A DNA stretch of 64,000 nucleotides. It comes from Antedon mediterranea. Its lineage: Eukaryota > Echinodermata > Crinoidea > Comatulida > Antedonidae. A program made the position numbers and the translations under genes. Position 1 is the stretch's first letter; each line of letters opens with the position of its first letter. The notes beneath the pieces were generated by a model that saw only the letters and a list, made by a program, of their open reading frames with translations, made no database searches and was not told the DNA's origin. The stretch is taken from positions 6,577,001-6,641,000 of the forward strand of contig NC_092673.1 of NCBI RefSeq assembly GCF_964355755.1, written 5' to 3'. This document shows positions 34,601 through 46,206 of the stretch, piece by piece.

Positions 34601-37249
34601 ATCAACATGCTTCTTAATCAATGTCTAAAAAATTAGGAAATTTCCTCAAAATGACTTTGGGTATGGGCCGGCTGATTGCGGCCTACATGTTGTCTCAATG
34701 GTAATTTCATTTAATTGTTTGATCACAAACAATAAAATCTGAATGATGTAAATGTTTCATAATAGAAAATGCCTACAAAATAACAGGCAACAGTTCACAA
34801 AGTAAGGAAAATATGTTTTCTCTGTTTAGCAGATAATCTACTAATACTCACAGCTGTAGCTGACACTGTATGTTTTCTACAATCTAAAAAAAAAACAAGG
34901 AAAAACATTAATAATTGGCAATAAACAACATTAACACTTTTTCCAAATCAACATGCTTCTTAATCGAGGTCTGAAAAATTTAGAAATTCCTCAAAATGAC
35001 TTTGGGTATGAGACAGCTGGTTAGGGCCTACATGTTTTCTCAATGCTAATTTCATTTAATATTTTATTCACAAACCATAAAATCTGAATGCTGTAAATGT
35101 TTCATAATAGAAAATGCCTACAAAATAACAGGCAACTGTTCACAAAGTAAGGAAAATATGTTTTCTCCGTTTAACAGATAATCTACTGATACTCACAGCT
35201 ATAGCTAACACTGTATATTTTCTATAATCTAAAAACAACAAGAAAAAACATTGATAATGGCAATAAACAACATTAACCCTTTTGCTAAATCAACATGCTT
35301 CTTTATCAATGTCTGAAAAATTAAGAAATTTTCTCAAAATAACTTTGGGTATGGGCCGGCTGATTGGGGTATACATGTTGTCTCAATACTAATTTCATTT
35401 AATATCTTATTCACAAACCATAAAATCTGAATTATGTAAATGTTTCATAATATAAAATGCCTACAAAATAACAGGCAACAGTTCACAAAGTAAGGAAAAT
35501 ATGTTTTCTCCGTTTAACAGATAATCTACTAATACTCACAGCTGTAGCTGAAACTGTTAATTTTCTATAATTTAAAAAAAACAAGGAAAAACATTGATAA
35601 TGGCAATAAACAACATTAACACTTTTTCCAAATCAACATGCTTCTTAATCGAGGTCTGAAAAATTAAGAAATTCCTCAAAATGACTTTGGGTATGAGACA
35701 GCTGGTTACGGCCTACATGTTGTCTCAATGCTAATTTCATTTATTATTTTATTCACAAACCATAAAATCTGAATGCTGTAAATGTTTCATAATAGAAAAT
35801 GCCTACAAAATAACAGGCAACTGTTCACAAAGTAAGGAAAATATGTTTTCTCCATTTAACAGATAATCTACTAATACTCACAGCTGTAGCTAACACTGTA
35901 TATTTTCTACAATCTAAAAACAACAAGGAAAACATTGATAATGGCAATAAACAACATTAACCCTTTTTCCAAATCAACATGCTTCTTAATTAATGTCTGA
36001 AAAATTAGGAAATTTCCTCAAAATGACTTTGGGTATGGGCCGGCTGATTAGGGCAAGCAACAGTTCACAAAGTAAGGAAAATATGTTTTCTCCATTTAAC
36101 AGATAATCTACTAATACTCACAGCTGTAGCTGAAACTGTTAATTTTCTACAATCTAAAAAAAACAAGGAAAAACATTGATAATGGCGATAAACAACATTA
36201 ACACTTTTTCCAAATCAACAAGCTTCTTAATCAATGTCTGAAAAATTAAGAAATTTCCTCAAAATAACTTTGGGTATGGGCCGGCTGATTGGGGTCTACA
36301 TGTTGTCTCAATACTACTTTCATTTAATATCTTATTCACAAACCATAAAATCTGAATTATTTAAATGTTTCATAATATAAAATGCCTACAAAATAACAGG
36401 CAACAGTTCACAAAGCAAGGAAAATATGTTTTCTCCGTTTAACAAATAATCTACTGATACTCACAGCTGTAGCTGAAACTGTATATTTTCTACAATCTAA
36501 AAAAAACAAGGAAAAACATTGATAATGGTAATAAACAACATTAACACTTTTTCCAAATCAACAAGCTTCTTAATCAATGTCTGAAAAATTAAGAAATTTC
36601 CTCAAAATAACTTATTTTATTCACAAACAATAAAATCTGAATTATGTAAATGTTTCATAATAGAAAATGCCTACAAAATAACAGGCAACAGTTCACTCCC
36701 AATCATGAAACCATTAATCATCTCTACAAACTATTTATTTAATATACACTACTTACAATATTCTAGAGATACTAAAGTAGAAACAATTGTGTATCTCTTC
36801 CAACAGCTACAAGACAAAAATATATTATTATTATAAATATCAATACAAATTGTGATCAAAACATCCACAATATTTGTAACAATGACAGGTGCGAAAGGGA
36901 ACTGCGCTGACCTACGTCACTACTACTAGGACTACTGGAGTAAGCCTAGACAACATGCTATTGTAAGAAGAACGAGTCATTGTTTCTTCTCTTTAAGAAT
37001 TTATACAACTAAAAATTAAGCTAGAGTTAATATAATATAAGCAAGGTGCAAAAGGGAACTAGCGCCGTTTAGTCCTACTAAAAACAGCAAGTATTCTTGT
37101 ACAGGCTAGGCCTAGGTACACTATGAATGTAGCAGACATATTTGTTCGTATTTACCGGGACCGTATTTAACATACACATGGCCATACACGATTGTCGTGC
37201 TGCTACGAAAGCCATCGGGCTGAAAAACGTCACGACGTTTGCCGGCCAT
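31630..37249 (-). CDS. possible small gene with a tandem array of micro-exon cassettes (98 residues if one cassette is used)
   Basis: Three pieces fit in phase. Exon 1 (37249-37156): ATG in strong context (cagagATGGCC), CpG-rich, 31 codons plus one base, starting MAGKRRDVFQPDGF and ending before donor G|gtaaat. Cassette (32 nt, thirteen tandem versions between 32431 and 36496; the versions coincide with the satellite period): acceptor of the type ccttgtttttttttag, encoded residues DCRKYTVSATA or close variants, donor gtgagt; it takes phase 1 to phase 0. Last exon (31800-31630): acceptor tttcttttattgtag, 56 codons starting VTVLYKPTGSQ and ending HSIKP then TGA, with AATAAA overlapping the end. 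Sum 94+32+171 nt, an exact reading frame. I do not recognise the protein. Using two or three cassettes would shift the frame; one or four keeps it. Prediction only; chance is not excluded. Confidence 0.4.
31801..32160. other. spacer between possible last exon and satellite
   Basis: AT-rich DNA without a recognisable feature beyond the acceptor tract at 31801-31830. Confidence 0.4.
32161..36700 (-). repeat. satellite of about 345 bp, 13 units, each with a splice-site-flanked 32-nt cassette
   Basis: Units share the landmarks cacaaagtaaggaaaatatg, aacagataatctactaatac, aatcaacatgcttcttaatc and gaaaatgcctacaaaataac. Cassettes on the minus strand lie at 32431-32470 (40 nt, atypical), 32782-32813, 33127-33158, 33475-33506, 33818-33849, 34166-34197, 34509-34540, 34852-34883, 35197-35228, 35540-35571, 35882-35913, 36122-36153 and 36465-36496. 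The donor gtgagt is kept in all thirteen; the acceptor AG in all but 35540-35571 (AA). Two neighbouring units (34110-34455 and 34456-34800) are almost identical, pointing to recent unequal exchange. Two units near 36040 and 36610 are shortened. Confidence 0.9.
36701..37155. other. unique DNA between satellite and possible first exon
   Basis: It contains a short near-repeat (gtgcgaaagggaactgcgc at 36889 and ggtgcaaaagggaactagcgc near 37045). It would be the first intron of the small gene. Confidence 0.4.
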
Positions 37250-37670
37250 CTCTGAAAGTCTGACATCCTTCCGTATATCTATAGGCTAGTAGGCTAGGGT
37301 ATCGTTAGTAAGTAGAAATTACAAAACAACTACAAATCAAACAATCCACATAATTTCTTACCTATTTCTTATAGTATATCAATTCTCAACAAACTTGAGT
37401 TTGTTATTTATTTATTTAATCGTTGAAGTTCGACGATATAAAATGGTATTTGTAACAATATTATCAGAGAGCGACTCTTAAAAACCAACATGGAGTTTAC
37501 CAACGACATACCACAACACAACACGTTGTCGAATTTTCTCGAAATTCGGTTCACCTACAGTATGGCATGCAATCCTCGCCAAAATTACCAATATTTAACG
37601 AATAACGAAAATTAGTTTTCACGTCAGACCTATTATATGTATTCTACGTGTATATTAGACGTTGCGTTTT

Positions 37671-37713
37671 CGCGGATAACCTAACTCGTCCGCAGTGACG
37701 AGTTCAAATCTAG
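37671..37713 (+). mobile_element. orphan Helitron2 3' terminus
   Basis: GCGGATAACC, hairpin AACTCGTC-CGCAGT-GACGAGTT (37683-37704) and CTAG (37710-37713) before T are the same terminus as in the array copies. The DNA to its left (37250-37670) does not match the body of the array copies, so this end belongs to an element with different internal sequence; its 5' end is not adjacent. Confidence 0.7.
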
Positions 37714-37721
37714 TCTTTTTT

Positions 37722-38931
37722 GGTTATCCGCACTTGGCGGATAACCTCTTGTTATTGTCATGATCTTTTTTTTTTTTTTTTTTTTTTTCTTTCTTATTCT
37801 TCTTTCTTTCCCAGAATTTTGTTGCGCGTGTATCTCTAAATCTTCTCAACATAACATTTTGTAACTTTATCAGAAGATTGATCTCTATCTGAATATGTCG
37901 TAATAAGGTTTTCGGTACCGTCCGGGTTGCGCAGCGTAAGTTACGCGCGATTTTATGAATTTTGCGTATTTAATTTAGATCGAAAACTATTAAACCATTT
38001 ACATTGGAACTTGGCAAAAGTTTAATTTATATCATGCGCTAACTTTCTATGGAGAGAAAATGGCATGTTTTAAAGAAAGTTACGCGCGCACGCGCGTTTA
38101 AAATTTCAAAATGCGAAAAATCAATTTCTAATCAACTTTCTACGCGTTTCATGTCATTTTGAGCATTTCAAAAAATCCCACGCGTGCGCACTTTTCTTAC
38201 GCGCGCGTGCGCACGTAGCGCAAAAACATCTATTTTTTCCTTGATTTTTGTTTTTCCAGCCTTTTCTAGTAAATTTACCAGTTTTCAATCAATTTCGACT
38301 TAAAATCACGTCATACGAGCACGTAGAATTGAACAATTTGCGCGCGTTTTTGATGAAAAAGTTAAAAAATTCGTGAAAATTATGCCTTTTTTTAAAAAGT
38401 CATAGATTCTAAAGTCCGTGGTGAAAATTTTGAAAATTTCAGATTGTGGAAGTAGATGAGTTGTAGATATCATATCATGCATCGATATGGCTAACCGGAC
38501 ATTGTGACGTCAACGTATGGCCACTCGAATATAAAATATAGGATTTTTGTCTCTTTCTCATAGCTCATCACATTTAATAGAGCGCATCTCCACTTATCCG
38601 TATTCCATTTCCCCCATTTTGTTATATTGTCTAGGCCAATCAATTATCTTTCGCATAATCTACCATTTTTTAAATTGTGATGACGTCATCATGTCCAAAA
38701 GCGTCAATAACTTGGGTCCCTTATTTTCACCTATTCTGCACTGTATGTTGTACGTATACAGAATATAGTGTATACCGTATATACTTTGACGTGACACAAA
38801 ATAGAGAGCGCACTAACATTTTTTCAATGGCATAATCGTTTTTCTGCGCGCAATATTCTAACGTATGACGTGCACGTGGCCTTTGCGCTGCGGATAACCT
38901 AACTCGTCCGAAGTGACGAGTTCAAATCTAG
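37722..38931 (+). mobile_element. Helitron2-like element, array copy d
   Basis: It has one 5' hairpin block (GGTTATCCGC at 37722) and an intact 3' end: hairpin AACTCGTC-CGAAGT-GACGAGTT at 38901-38922 and CTAG at 38928-38931. The body closely matches copies a, e and f. Confidence 0.75.
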
Positions 38932-40081
38932 TTTTCTTTCTTATTCTTCTTTCTTTCCCAGAATTTTGTTGCGCGTGTATCTCTAAATCTTCACAACATA
39001 ACATTATATAACTTTATCAAAAGATTTACCTCTATCTGAAGATGTCGTAATAAGGTTTTCGGTACCGTCCGAGTTGCGCAGCGTAAGTTACGCGCGATTT
39101 TATGAATTTCGAGAATGTCATTTAGATCGAAAACTATTAAACCATTTAAATTGAAACTTGGCAAAAGTTTAATTTATATCATGCGCTAAATTTCTATGGA
39201 GAGAAAATTGCATGTTTTACATAAAGTTACGCGCGCACGCGCGTTTAAAATTTCAAAATGCGAAAAATCAATTTCTAATCAACTTTCTACGCGTTTCATG
39301 TCATTTTGAGCATTTCAAAAATTCCCACGCGTGCGCACTTTTCTTACGCGCGCGTGCGCACGTAGCGCAAAAACATCTTTTTTTTGCTTGATTTTTGTTT
39401 TTCCAGCCTTTTCTAGTAAATTTACCAATTTTCAATCAATTTCGACTTAAAATCACGTCATACGAGCACGTAGAATTGAACAATTTGCGCGCCTTTTTGA
39501 TGAAAAAGTTTAAAAATTCGTGAAAATTATGCCTTTTTTAAAAAAGTCATAGATTCTAAACTACGTAGTGAACTTTTTTTAAATTACATATTCTGGAAGT
39601 AGATGAGTTGTAGATATTGAATCATGCATCAATATAGCTAACCGGACATTGTGACGTCATCGTATGGCCACTCAAATATAAAATATAGGATTTTTGTCTC
39701 TTTCGTCATAGCTCATCACATTTAATAGAGCGCATCTCCACTTATCCGTATTCCATTTCTCCCCATTTTTACATATTGTCTAGGCCAATGAATTATCTTT
39801 CGCATGATATATCGTTTTTAAAATTGTGATGACGTCATCATGTCCAAAAGCGTCAATAACTTTGGTCACTTCTTTTCACCTTTTCTGCACTGTATGTAGT
39901 ACGTATACAGTATATAGTGTATACCGTATATACTTAGACGTGACACAAAATAGAGGGCACACTAACATTTTTTTCAATGGCATAATCGTTTTTCTGCGCG
40001 CAATATTCTAACTTATATCGTGCGCGTGGCTTTTGCGCTGCGGATAACCTAACTCGTCCGAAGTGACGAGTTCAAATCTAG
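38932..40081 (+). mobile_element. Helitron2-like element, array copy e (no 5' hairpin)
   Basis: It begins directly after the CTAG of copy d with tttctttcttattcttct, so the 5' hairpin is missing; the 3' hairpin (40051-40072) and CTAG (40078-40081) are intact. Head-to-tail joining of this kind fits rolling-circle read-through or later tandem duplication. Confidence 0.75.
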
Positions 40082-41255
40082 TTTTTTTTTTATTTTTTTT
40101 CTTTTTTTTCTTTTTTCTTCTTTCTTTCCCAGAATTTTGTTGCGCGTGTATCTCTAAATCTTCTTAACATAACATTGTATAACTTTATCAGAAGATTGAC
40201 CTCTATCTGAAGATGTCGTAATAAGGTTTTCGGTCCCGTCCGAGTTGCGCAGCGTAAGTTACGCGTGATTTTATGAATTTCAATTATTGATCATAGATTA
40301 AAAACCAAAAGTCATTTTGTATTGAAACTTGGTGAAAATTTAAGTCATATTAAGCGCAAACTTTCTATGGATTAAAAATGGCAGGTTGTGCAGTAAGTTA
40401 CGCGCGCACGCGCGTTTAAAATTTCAAAATGCGAAAAATCAACTTCTAATCAACTTTCTACGCGTTTCATGTCATTTTGAGCATTTCAAAAATTCCTACA
40501 CGTGCGCATTTTTTTTACGCGCGCGTGCGCACGTAACGCAAAAACATCATTTTTTGGCTTGAATTTTGTTTTTCCTGTCTTTTTTTAGTAGATTTACCAA
40601 CTTTCAAACAATTTCGACTAAAAATCACGTCATACGAGCACGTAGAATTGAAAAATTTGCGCGCGTTTTTGATGAAAAAGTTAAAAAATTCGTGAAAATT
40701 ATGCCTTTTTTAAAAAAGTCATAGATTGTAAACTACGTGGTGAACTTTTTTAAAATTACATATTCTGGAAGTTGATTAGTTGTAGATTTCGAATCATGCA
40801 TCGATATGGCGAACCGGACATTGTGACGTCATCGTTTGGCCACTCAAATATGAAATATAGGATTTTTGTCTCTTTCGTCATAGCTCGTCACATTTAATAG
40901 AGCGCATCTCCCCTTATCCGTATTCCATTGCCCTCTATTTTTTATATTGTCTAGGTCAATCAATTATCTTTCGCATGATTCACCATTTTTAAAATTTTTA
41001 TGACGTCATCTTGTTCAAAAGCGTCAATAACTTTGGTCCCTTATTTTCACCTATTCTGAACTGTACGTAGTACATATACAGTATATAGTACATACTGTAT
41101 ATACTCAGACGTGACACAAAATAGAGAGCGCACTAACATTTTTTCAATGTCATTAATCGTTTTTTTTTTGCGCGCAATATTCTAACGTATGACGTGCACG
41201 TGGCTTTTGCGCCGCGGATAACCTAACTCGTCCGTAGTGACGAGTTCAAATCTAG
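40082..41255 (+). mobile_element. Helitron2-like element, array copy f, ending inside VLIG copy 2
   Basis: It begins directly after the CTAG of copy e, without a 5' hairpin. Hairpin at 41225-41246 and CTAG at 41252-41255 are followed by T and then VLIG coding sequence. On the minus strand its terminus supplies the last codons of the truncated VLIG frame. Confidence 0.75.
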
Positions 41256-42624
41256 TTTCGAACTGTTTTTGTCGTAGCTCTATCATCTCTGACTTTATTT
41301 TGTCAACATAATCCTCAATTTCCATGTTTCCTTTTCTTAGTAGCCGATGCTGTTCTTTAATATTCTCTCCGACGCTTACTGCAATCAATTGCAAAGGTAG
41401 CTCATGTTCTTTCCCATTTAGATACACACGCTTTAGCAACATGTTTACGCTCTGTTTTGCTTCGACACAGTCTGGCAAATCTTCATCAACGTGGAAATTC
41501 ATCTTGCGTGCTACTTCGCTGCACAACTCAATACTCCTATTCGGTACGACATTCCGATGAACTCCTTCGAAATATAAGTTAAGAAATTTCCATATTTCCC
41601 GACTTACTTTGAACTGGTTCTTGTTTGACGCATTGACACGTGCTATTTGTTTTGCACCCCGACTAGTAGATGACTTCTCAATTTTAAGAATCGATTCTGT
41701 GAATGTTTGTCCAGGATTTCCATCTAAGACGAAAATAACAAGACCATTTTGCTCGTACAATGTTTTCAGTAACACTGCATCATGTTCTTTAAAATCATCA
41801 GATGACACAAATGCAATAGTGACCAGTGATATCTCAGACAAAAATTGTGTCTGAGATCGGAAATCTGATGAATTTCCTCGTAGATTTATAAACGTAAGTG
41901 CATCTGAACAAGTATTCTTATTTGTCTCGTTTGGAAGGTACCATGTCATTTCTAATAATCCATCTGACAGATTTCTTTGTAAATGACCTCCTTTGCATTC
42001 TGAATGAAAGAAAATATCATGTCTTTGCTCATTTATGATACAGTTGACAATTTTAGATTTTGACATTCGAGGTCTACCTATGCGAAGAGCAGACACAATA
42101 GGAAGTTCGTGAGCGGTCATAAACTTTTCACAAGAAAACCCTGAACTTATTTTCCACTTCTTTCTAATTGTGGCTGTCCCCCAAACAAGCATCTCCCATT
42201 GTTTGTCTTTAACTGGTATCAGTAACGGAATAGCCAACTGACAAGTGGACAATTTATCAATTAATGTTTGCCTTAAGAAATTGTCACAGCACAAGAAAAT
42301 AGCCACTAGTGCATCTAGTGGACTTACTTCGTCACAATGATCTACGTCTTCTGAATAGTCTTGTAGAAAAGAAGACATTGAAAATGCAGCAGCACTAGAA
42401 AGTGATTGAATTTGATCTAAATCATAGCATCTTCCCTCATATTTGCACATTAGCAGATTTTGTAAAATATACCAGGGTATTTTGCCAGGATCGCTGAGTT
42501 CATCTGGTGTAATCACATTTTTAGAAACTACAAGTACTTCTTCCCGAGTTAGTTTTTTAGGATAGTAGTCATGTAGTTGCAGATGTTCAACAACCTGCTG
42601 TTGTATGTCAATTTCAGTCGCCAT
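41256..42624 (-). pseudogene. VLIG/GVIN1-like GTPase copy 2, N-terminal part
   Basis: The frame starts at ATG 42624 (MATEIDIQQQVVEH), is collinear with copy 1 (4393-3040), and contains DKLSTCQLAIPLLIP. At 41256 it enters the Helitron2 3' terminus and picks up about 25 foreign codons, ending HVHVIR at 41182, so the full frame is 480 codons. It lacks the G domain, which lies 24.7 kb away in the C-terminal part. The promoter-like palindrome and CRE upstream are intact, so this fragment could still be transcribed. Confidence 0.85.
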
Positions 42625-42783
42625 CTCATTTAATTAGTTAAGCTTATGATATTATGACCATCAATCTAATAATCAAAATAAAACGAGTAAAATAGATCGG
42701 GATAAAACTACCATCAAGCACAATTTATAAACAAAGATATAAGTAAATACAAAACAAATAAAAACAAATAAGATTTATCTTAC

Positions 42784-42973
42784 TGAGGGTAACTTCACCT
42801 TGATCGAAGCGAAATTTTACCAAATCACCATATTCACTGAGTTTAATCTGAAATACAATTTTAAAGACAAACCAATTAAAGAATTTTGTTTTTCTATTAG
42901 GTTAAGGCAGAAACTATAGAGGGCGTGCATATATCATGAATATTCATGATGCATGCCTGAGCTCATGACGTCA
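42784..42973 (-). promoter_or_regulatory. VLIG copy 2 upstream region: leader-exon candidate, palindrome, CRE
   Basis: It has the same layout as in copy 1: exon-like 64 nt at 42784-42847, palindrome ATCATGAATATTCATGAT at 42933-42950 and TGACGTCA at 42966-42973. Confidence 0.35.
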
Positions 42974-45060
42974 TACTTGCAAAACACACTGTTTTCTGAT
43001 GCACGTTCGCAGTGCAGCCGGATTGGAGTTACTGTACTCTTTTTCTCTCGATGTTGTTGTTAAAGACACTGCAATTGTTGACGTTTTGTAAAAATTATAA
43101 TGCATATATATATATATAACTTTAAAAACAATAAACCAGGTCATTTCTTGTCTTAAGTGTGCGTTTTATTAAGGTTAATTATGATAAAAAGAATAAAAAA
43201 CAATGCACTACCAAAGTAGCTCGCGTCGAAAGTTAAAAAGAAAATAAGATAATTATTAGAACAAAGTAAACAAATATGTTGACGCCTATTAATTAAGTAT
43301 TGTTTAGAAGACAAAATATTACTGTAGGCCTACTTGGTTTCAAAGAATCTCAACGACCAGGTTATAATAGTGCTGGCCTCCACAGGCCTATACTGTACTA
43401 TACTGCACAAATATATATATATATAAGCATATATCTAATTACATTTTTAGAACTAAATATGGTTCCATATGTTTTATTTCAATGGAGATAGACATATCGA
43501 TTATGAACCTGGTTTGTTGAATATGTCACTGAGAAAATACTATACTTTTACATACCGATCTAATTCCATTTAAAGGTTAACCCTTTGTCTTAAAGTGTAC
43601 AAACAACTACAAAACCTATATTATAATATCAATACCCATAGTTATTTGTGACAGTAAATTAGGAATAGTACGACTAGTTTAACAAGAAATACTGAATACA
43701 TACAGTACGGTAGGCCTATGTTACGTACGTAACAAATTAATTATAAAAAGGACTAGAATTATGTTCCAAATTTAAACGAGGAGGGCCACACAGTTTTTAC
43801 AAAATATACAGTATTTGTTAGGTTTAAGTTTACTCGCTTCTATTTTTCGCGCCGTGGCTTTAGCCAGCTAAAACCCCAGAGGACATAATCAATAAGAAAC
43901 TTTATCAACGCGAAAGCTATATATTAGGCTAGTCAATCTAGCAAAAAAAAACAGGCCAAAGTGAAACAAATTGCAAACAGAGATTTTTCTTTTTAAATGG
44001 TCATATATGATGAGGAGATCAAAATTTGAGCATCACACATCTGTCACTCATCCCGATGATATGCAAATTAGCTTAAATATGCAAATTAGGGTGAAATTAC
44101 AGAGTTACCATATCTCAAAAACTATTAGTCCGAGAGAGTTGATTTTTTCACTGATCTATTCAAAATGTATATATTTATATTTACTCTAATGAAACATTTT
44201 ACGAAAAAATGACCGGAAATACAACATTTGACCTTCGATCCCATTTCTCAATGTTTGCATATACAATGTGACTAAAATGTCTGTAGAGACTTTATTTTGC
44301 CCTCAAATGACCCAGACATAGGTTCCTAATAGCCAGCATAGGATCACTTTGTAATTCCCAAAATCACACCTTTGTCACACACCTCGAAAGTATGCAAATT
44401 AGTAGTACAATTTAAATAAAATATGCAAATAAGGGAAAAAAATTACAGTTGTCCTGTATCTCAAAAACCACTAATGCTCGAGAGCTGATTTTTTACAGCC
44501 GTATTCAGAATATACATATTTCTATTTGCTCCAATGAAACATTTTACAAAAAATTGACCGGAAGTATGACATTTGACCCTCGACCCCATTTCTCAATATT
44601 GCATATTATAACTGAAACTAAAATGTCTGTAGAGACTTTTTTTTGCCCTCAAATGACTCCGATACAGGTTTCTAATAGCCAACATAGGACTGTTTAGTAG
44701 ATCTCAAAATCACACCTGTATCACTCACCTCCAAAGTATGCAAATTATTAGTACAAGTTACATAAAATATGCAAATTAGAGGGTGAAATTAAAGGTTCCT
44801 ATATATCGAAAACCACTAAAGCTAAAGAGTTGATTTTTTCAATAACTTGTTCAGAATGTACATATTTATATTTACTCTAATGAAACATTTTACGAAAAAA
44901 TGACCGGAAATACAACAATTGACCCTCGACCCCATTTATCAATGTTTGCATACATAATGCGACTAAAATGTCTGTAGAGACTTTGTTTTGGACTCAAATA
45001 ACTCGGATACATGTTTCCTATAGTCAGCATAGGACCGCTTTGTAATTCCCAAAATCACGC

Positions 45061-45171
45061 CTTCGTTTTGGCATGGTTGGAATTCCCTTTTTTCGTATTA
45101 GTTTATGTACAGCGCTTAGAGGTTTCACAACATTAGGCGCTATATAAATCCAGGATATTATTATTATTATT
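45061..45171 (+). mobile_element. SINE-like 3' tail nested in the foldback element
   Basis: It contains gtacagcgcttagagg, ggcgctatataaatcc and a terminal (att)n tract, the usual look of SINE tails of this type. The head with RNA polymerase III boxes is not visible, so this is a 5'-truncated copy. Confidence 0.5.
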
Positions 45172-46047
45172 TCTCAATATTTGCATATAACGCAACTAAA
45201 ATGTATGTACAGACTTTGTTTTGGCCTCAAATGACTCGGATACAGGTTTTATATAGCCAGTATAAGTCAAGCACCTCAAAAGTATGCAAATTAGTAGTAC
45301 AAGCTATATGAAATATGCAAATTACAGTGAATTGCCTTATGTATCTCGAAAACGCTAATGACCGAGAGAGAGAGATATGGCAACTTTCTTGTACTACTGA
45401 TTTACATACTTTCAAGCGAAGTAACCGAGGTGTGATTTTGAGAATTACTAAACAGTTCTATGCTGGCTATAGAAAACCTGTATCTGGGTCATTATTGAAA
45501 AAAAAAATTATCGAAAGTATGACATTTGACCCTCGAACCTATTTCTCAATATTTGCATATAATGCAACTAAAATGTATGTACAGACTTTGTTTTGGCCTC
45601 AAATGACTTGGATACAGGTTTTATATAGCTAGTATAGGATCGTTTAGTAATTCCAAAAGTCAAGCAACTCGAAAGTATGCAAATTATTAGTACAAGTTAT
45701 ATGAAATATGCAAATTACAGCCTTATGTATCTCGAAAAACGCTAATGACCGATAGAGATATGGCAACTTTCACCTCTTGTACTACTAATTTGCATATTTT
45801 CTAGGGAAGTAACAAAGGTGTGATTTTGAGAATTACTAACAGTTCTATGCTGGCTATAGAAAACCTGTATCTGAGTCATTTGAGGCCAAAACAGTCTGTA
45901 CAGATATTTTAGTTGAATTATATGAAAATATTGAGAAATAGGGTCAAGGGTCAAATGTCATAATTCAATCAAGACAATTTTTGCGTAAAATGTTTCATTA
46001 CAGCGAATATAAATATGTACATTCTGAATCTGGCTATTAGAAACCTG

Positions 46048-46206
46048 TGGCCGTATTCACCAATCTCACTTAGGCTAAGGGAAATACTTACCCTTAAAAT
46101 TAATGAATACCACTTAAGTGAAACCCTTAATATTTTCTTGATTTAAGGAAAATTCTTAGGATTTAAGGGAAATATCTCACTTAAGTGTGATTGGTGAATA
46201 CGGCCA
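46048..46206. mobile_element. 159-bp MITE nested in the foldback element
   Basis: The terminal inverted repeats TGGCCGTATTCACCAATC / GATTGGTGAATACGGCCA are perfect over 18 bp and extend to about 25 bp with mismatches. CTG flanks both ends. Sister repeats of the foldback element without the insert read aaacctgtatc, which defines the empty site. Confidence 0.75.

Noticed and set aside
32161-36700. Array of regularly spaced repeats, considered as a CRISPR array or as spliced-leader RNA genes
   Set aside because: Units are about 345 bp of mutually similar sequence, not short repeats with unique spacers, and the genome is eukaryotic. For spliced-leader genes an Sm site and a defined start before the 32 nt would be expected; instead an acceptor-like tract precedes the cassette.
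37078-37266. 62-codon frame starting MSDFQRW
   Set aside because: It overlaps the possible first exon in another frame; the ATG 17 nt further in has the better context and leads to a donor in a workable phase.
43300-43491. Short frames in the spacers (43300-43491, 6393-6632, 12071-12277 and similar)
   Set aside because: They have no recognisable domain, no splice context and no conservation between the duplicated units.
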